NCBI GenBank assembly: GCA_946482625.1
Contig: CAMLSH010000100.1
Coordinates: forward strand, 1 to 9,815
Length of the DNA stretch: 9,815 bases
Source: an uncultured Opitutaceae bacterium
Lineage (GTDB): Bacteria; Verrucomicrobiota; Verrucomicrobiae; Opitutales; Opitutaceae
Direction: 5' to 3'
Numbering within the stretch: position 1 is the stretch's first letter; each line of letters begins with the position of its first letter. This document shows, one piece after another, positions 6,886-9,815 of this stretch. Position numbers and translations under genes: made by a program. The notes under the pieces are model-generated. The model worked only from the letters and a program-made list of their open reading frames with translations. It was not told the origin of the DNA and did not search any database.

Positions 6886-7791
6886 ATGGAGCTTCGTCAT
6901 CTTCGCTACTTCACCGCCGTGGCCGCACATGGATCCTTTCTGAAAGCCGCGCGATCGCTGCGCGTCACCCAGCCCGCGGTGAGTCGCCAGGTAAAGGATC
7001 TGGAGGATGAGCTGGGCGTCAGTCTGCTTACCCGGAGCAGGCATCTCACACAGCTTACTGCCGCAGGCGAAGCTCTCTACGAGGAGGCCAGGGACTTGCT
7101 CGCCCGCGCGGATCGAATCGTTTCACGCGTGAAAAAAGGGCACCGCGATGAAGTGCTACGCGTGGGCTATGCACCGTCCTTTGTCGCGGGAATCCTGCCT
7201 GCTGCACTGACGAAATTCCATGCAGCGACTCCCGGAGTGCGCGTCGAGCTCTCCGATTTGTCCTCACGCGAGATGACCGGGCTGGCGAATGCCGGCCGTA
7301 TCGATCTGGTGATTACGCCAGACGGATCGTCGGCGGACGTCCCGGGGTTTCAGTGGATGGAATTCCGACGGGTGAACCCGGTCTTGGTGATTCCCGTCAC
7401 ACATCCTCTCGCCCGCCTTAAGAAAGTGGCACCCTCGCGGTTGCGCGATCTTCCGCTGGTCGGGCTCGCGCGGGAGAATTTCCCTGAATACCTCCCGTTT
7501 ATCCGCAGCATTCTCAAGCCGCACGGAATCGTTCCTCGATTTACCGTCTTGGAGACAGACGGAGTCACCACGTTGTTCGCGGCTTTGGAGGCGAACCAAG
7601 CGGCGGCGATTTTTGCTGAAGGGATTGCCAATATTCTTCCGAGAAACCTCACCACGCGGCCGTTTTACCCGGCCCTGACGCAGAAGCAGGTGATGCTGGG
7701 CTTTCCCATCGTGAAGCCGAACACGCACGCCGAAGACTTTGCGCGTATTCTATGCGAAGTTGAGCGCAGCCAGGCGAAGACAGCGCGTTGA
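6886..7791 (+). CDS. LysR-family transcriptional regulator
   Basis: The 301-residue product has the standard LysR layout. The N-terminal winged helix-turn-helix reads MELRHLRYFTAVAAHGSF, then AARSLRVTQPAVSRQVKDLE (21-40), with LTAAGEALYEEA (57-68) leading into the linker helix. From about residue 88 to the end is a periplasmic-binding-protein-like effector domain (VLRVGYAPSF, then NPVLVIPVTHPLA, then a C-terminal half ending near 295). The frame is open further upstream to an ATG at 6790, but those 32 residues do not belong to the family, so the start at 6886 is preferred. No clear Shine-Dalgarno precedes it. It is divergent from azoR and the MDR gene, the usual arrangement for a LysR regulator and its targets. 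The effector is unknown; a quinone or aromatic compound would fit the neighbours but is inference. Confidence 0.93.
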   Translation: MELRHLRYFTAVAAHGSFLKAARSLRVTQPAVSRQVKDLEDELGVSLLTRSRHLTQLTAAGEALYEEARDLLARADRIVSRVKKGHRDEVLRVGYAPSFVAGILPAALTKFHAATPGVRVELSDLSSREMTGLANAGRIDLVITPDGSSADVPGFQWMEFRRVNPVLVIPVTHPLARLKKVAPSRLRDLPLVGLARENFPEYLPFIRSILKPHGIVPRFTVLETDGVTTLFAALEANQAAAIFAEGIANILPRNLTTRPFYPALTQKQVMLGFPIVKPNTHAEDFARILCEVERSQAKTAR

Positions 7792-7906
7792 ACGGAGGTC
7801 TTCAGTCCCCGGCGCGGGCGGTTTGCTGAGTCTTGCGGCCCTCACGCGCGCAGCGGTTCACCCGACGTGTTGTGATTGCGCGGTCGCCCTCGAGATCCGA
7901 AAAATC

Positions 7907-8302
7907 TCAGAGCGCTTTGCTGCGCGCCGGGGCTTTATAGGCGGTTCGCGCTTTGCGCACCGCAGCGTGATTTTTGTTCGCCCATTCCACCAGTGGCCGC
8001 AGTTGGGCAGCCAGAGATTCGCCGAGCGGGCGGAGCCGGTATTCTACTTTCGGCGGGACTGACGGGTAAGCTTTCCGACTGACGAAGCCGTCGCGCTCCA
8101 GTTTGCGCAAGGTGTCCGCGAGCACGCGCTTCGAGATGTCGCCGATCGCCCGTTGAAGTTCGGTGAACCGATGCGTGCCGTTCACCAGCGTCAGCAGCAC
8201 CAAGAGACTCCATTGATCGCCGATGCGGTCCAGCACGCTGCGAATCGGGCAATCGGCGGTGTCTCCGACGGGCGGCGAGAGGGGGGAGTGTTCAAGGTGC
8301 AT
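7907..8302 (-). CDS. HxlR-family winged-helix transcriptional regulator
   Basis: The 131-residue protein is a MarR-like HxlR regulator, a family that binds DNA as a dimer and often senses quinones, aldehydes or thiol oxidation (YodB, HypR and QorR are known members). The signature is nearly complete: CPIRSVLDRIGDQWSLLVLL (18-37), GTHRFTELQRAIGDIS (42-57), LRKLERDGFVSRKAY (65-79), PPKVEYRLRPLG (83-94) and a final helix around LVEWANK. Cys18 corresponds to the conserved N-terminal cysteine used for redox sensing in YodB-type members; it is the only cysteine in this version. A TTG start at 8341 would add 13 residues, but the ATG at 8302 leaves a normal N-terminus and frees an upstream dyad. It is convergent with the LysR gene and divergent from the MBL-fold gene, which it may control together with the DsbA-like gene. 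Confidence 0.92.
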   Translation of the reverse strand: MHLEHSPLSPPVGDTADCPIRSVLDRIGDQWSLLVLLTLVNGTHRFTELQRAIGDISKRVLADTLRKLERDGFVSRKAYPSVPPKVEYRLRPLGESLAAQLRPLVEWANKNHAAVRKARTAYKAPARSKAL

Positions 8303-8321
8303 GTGTGACGCGCATTTCGAC

Positions 8322-8339
8322 GGTGACCGTGACGTAACC
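8322..8339. promoter_or_regulatory. Dyad GGTnAC-N6-GTnACC upstream of the HxlR gene, candidate operator
   Basis: GGTGAC (8322-8327) and GTAACC (8334-8339) are inverted copies with one mismatch and a six-base spacer. The dyad begins 19 bases upstream of the chosen HxlR start and lies in the divergent gap shared with the MBL-fold gene. HxlR regulators commonly bind dyads in exactly this position to control themselves and the divergent gene. Assignment is by position and symmetry only. Confidence 0.4.
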
Positions 8340-8424
8340 AAGTGAGAAAAAACGCTCCTCTTGTTGGGTTTTTCGGCGGCTGCTAAGGTGCCACCGGCGT
8401 TCTTCGCATTTCAACGACCGATTT

Positions 8425-9321
8425 ATGATCCCTATGAAAACTCTCCTCCGTTTCGTTGCTCCGTTTAGTTTCGGCCTGGGTGTTGTCGCCGCCGAGTCGG
8501 CCGGGCAACCCGCGACGCAGCCGCCCTTGTCCCTTCAAGTCTACAACGCCGACAGCGGAAGTTTCCACGTCAACGCCGTGTTGGTTTCCGGCAAGACCGA
8601 TGCCGTGCTACTCGACACCGGCTTCACTCGCGCCGATGCCCTGCGCATCGCCGCGATGGTTCTCGAGAGCAAGAAAACGCTGAAGACGATCTACATCAGC
8701 CAGGCCGATCCCGACTTCTACTTCGGCATCGAGACGCTCAAACAGGTATTCCCCGATGCGAAGGTCGTGGCCACCGCGCCCGCGCTGAAAAAAATCCAAG
8801 CGACGGTGCAGGCGAAGTTGCAACTCTGGGGCCCGCGTCTCGGAAGCAATGCGCCCAAAAACGTTCCTCTCCCCGAGCCCTTGGCTGGAAATACTATCCA
8901 GTTGGAAGATCAGGCGCTCGAGATTCGCGGGCTCGACGATACGATGCCTCATCGCAGTTATGTCTGGATTCCGTCGATCAAGACGATTGCCGGCGGGGTG
9001 AATATTTTCGCCGGCTTGCATGTCTGGACCGCCGATACGCAAACCGTGCAAGAGCGGGCTGACTGGAGCAAGAAATTGGACGGGATGCTCGCGCTTCAGC
9101 CGCGGACCGTGATTCCGGGGCACTCGCTGCCCGGAGAAAATCGGGATGCCTCCCAGATCGCGTACACGAAAGCCTACCTCGCCCGTTTCGAAGTTGAGCT
9201 GTCCAAGGCGGCAAATGCGGCGGCGCTGATCGAAGCGATGAAAGGCGCCTATCCTCAAGCGGGCCTCGGTATCGCGTTGGATATCGGCGCCAAGGTAAAC
9301 AAAGGGGAAATGAAGTGGTGA
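8425..9321 (+). CDS. Exported metallo-beta-lactamase-fold protein with non-canonical metal motif
   Basis: The 298-residue protein has a signal peptide (residues 1 to about 23; VVAAES boundary) and a metallo-beta-lactamase fold recognisable from VLLDTGFTRADALRIA (61-76), KTIYISQADPDFYFGIETL (87-105), PHRSYVWIP (175-183) and VIPGHSLPG (229-237). The usual zinc motif HxHxDH is replaced by Q93-A-D95-P-D97-F98: only the aspartate is kept. His176 and His233 fill the positions of two other metal ligands, whereas the bridging-aspartate region reads AGGVNIF (189-195), without an obvious Asp. It may bind one metal, bind differently, or be non-catalytic; part of this motif may be a trait of its subfamily. 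A second in-frame ATG at 8434 begins a more typical signal peptide (MKTLLRF) and is equally plausible. It is divergent from HxlR and 51 bp upstream of a DsbA-like gene. The substrate is unknown. Confidence 0.85.
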   Translation: MIPMKTLLRFVAPFSFGLGVVAAESAGQPATQPPLSLQVYNADSGSFHVNAVLVSGKTDAVLLDTGFTRADALRIAAMVLESKKTLKTIYISQADPDFYFGIETLKQVFPDAKVVATAPALKKIQATVQAKLQLWGPRLGSNAPKNVPLPEPLAGNTIQLEDQALEIRGLDDTMPHRSYVWIPSIKTIAGGVNIFAGLHVWTADTQTVQERADWSKKLDGMLALQPRTVIPGHSLPGENRDASQIAYTKAYLARFEVELSKAANAAALIEAMKGAYPQAGLGIALDIGAKVNKGEMKW

Positions 9322-9372
9322 TCAGCGCACTCGTCGGGAACATCCATTGGTTTTTTCCACGACTCCCAGACG

Positions 9373-9815
9373 ATGAACGCGATCACGCTGCACTACATCT
9401 ATGACCCGTTGTGTGGCTGGTGCTACGGCGCCGCGTCGCTCGTGAAGGCTGCTCGTGAAGTGGTTTCGGTCCGCGCCCATGCTGGCGGCATGATGACCGG
9501 CGCACGCCGCCAGACCGTATCTCCACAGCTGCGTGAGTTTGTCATGCAGCACGATAAACGGATCGCGCAGCTCACCGGACAGCCCTTCGGCGAAGCCTAC
9601 TTCAACGGTCTGCTGCGCGATACCGGTTTCGTGTTCGATTCCGAGCCGCCTATCGCCGCAATACTCGCGGTGGAGCAGCTCGGCGGTCGGGGTCTCGACA
9701 TGCTCGCGCAGCTTCAAGTCGCGCATTATATCGAAGGGCGCCGCATCGCGGAGCGATCGGTTCTGATCGAAGTCGCGCAAGCGATCGGTCTGGCTCGCGA
9801 CGACTTCGCTGTGGC
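9373..9815 (+). CDS. DsbA/FrnE-like thioredoxin-fold oxidoreductase (3'-truncated by window edge)
   Basis: An open frame from the ATG at 9373 runs off the window after 147 complete codons. The N-terminus MNAITLHYIYDPLCGWCYGA has a first beta strand and then a C14-G-W-C17 active site, as in the DsbA family proteins that include FrnE and 2-hydroxychromene-2-carboxylate isomerase-like enzymes. The following residues (AGGMMTGARR, then a helical insert with FGEAYFNGLL and EPPIAAILAVEQL) match that family's cis-Pro-free N-terminal half and all-alpha insertion. There is no signal peptide, so a cytoplasmic thiol-disulfide role is likelier than periplasmic protein oxidation. About 60-70 residues, including the final beta strands, should lie beyond the window. 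It follows the MBL-fold gene by 51 bp and is probably co-transcribed and under the divergent HxlR regulator. A long frame on the opposite strand over the same bases is a shadow. Confidence 0.88.
   Translation, partial: MNAITLHYIYDPLCGWCYGAASLVKAAREVVSVRAHAGGMMTGARRQTVSPQLREFVMQHDKRIAQLTGQPFGEAYFNGLLRDTGFVFDSEPPIAAILAVEQLGGRGLDMLAQLQVAHYIEGRRIAERSVLIEVAQAIGLARDDFAV

Noticed and set aside
7892..7908. GAGAT-N7-ATCTC hairpin between the convergent LysR and HxlR genes as a terminator
   Set aside because: Only five base pairs, with no T tract on either side, and it overlaps the HxlR stop codon.
8303..8341. TTG start giving a 144-residue HxlR protein
   Set aside because: An in-frame ATG at 8302 gives a typical N-terminus before the conserved cysteine, and the extra 13 codons overlap a likely operator dyad.
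9322..9780. 152-codon minus-strand frame at the window end
   Set aside because: The + strand frame starting at 9373 encodes a CGWC thioredoxin-fold protein and follows the MBL gene in operon spacing; the antisense product matches nothing.
1..9815. Search for tRNA, rRNA, CRISPR, transposase, integrase or attachment-site repeats
   Set aside because: No cloverleaf, spaced direct repeats, terminal inverted repeats or recombinase motifs were seen on either strand.

Overview
The window reads as chromosomal DNA from a GC-rich, Gram-negative, plant-polysaccharide-degrading bacterium. The mix of secreted pectin and cellulose enzymes, a repeat protein built on W-x3-D-P-x-A-A units, and almost no Shine-Dalgarno sequences would suit a Verrucomicrobia/Opitutaceae-type genome. 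That assignment is inference from style, not a marker-based call. No rRNA, tRNA, CRISPR array, insertion sequence or phage gene was seen.

Left half (1-4896, all + strand): a plant cell-wall degradation cluster. It holds the C-terminal end of a PL1 pectate lyase, a complete secreted CE8 pectinesterase, a membrane-anchored alpha-helical repeat protein of unknown function, and a secreted GH5 endoglucanase-type enzyme followed by a BACON domain and a CBM6/35-like module. Pectinesterase removes methyl esters from homogalacturonan and so makes substrate for pectate lyase, which explains that pairing. A strong imperfect hairpin lies between those two genes. The GH5 gene has its own candidate promoter, a small dyad over the -10 box and the only good Shine-Dalgarno of the window. 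The cluster ends at a clean intrinsic terminator (4974-5003) whose A and T tracts let it work in both directions.

Right half (5105-9815): a redox and electrophile-response neighbourhood. On the minus strand, an FMN-dependent azoreductase gene (azoR-like) is followed by a zinc-independent, cysteine-free quinone-oxidoreductase-type MDR gene. A LysR regulator is transcribed divergently from them across a 137-bp gap that contains a 7-bp inverted repeat. Next comes a HxlR-family regulator (minus strand) that keeps the family's N-terminal cysteine. It is divergent from an exported metallo-beta-lactamase-fold protein with an altered metal-binding motif, which is followed 51 bp later by a DsbA/FrnE-like thioredoxin-fold protein with a CGWC motif (cut by the window end). 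A dyad GGTnAC-N6-GTnACC sits just upstream of the HxlR start.

The likely logic of the right half is two adjacent regulator-plus-enzyme units, LysR/azoR-MDR and HxlR/MBL-DsbA, handling quinones, azo compounds or thiol-reactive stress. Aromatic products of plant-wall breakdown are a plausible trigger. The enzyme families are read from sequence motifs; the regulatory links are inference from gene order and short repeats.
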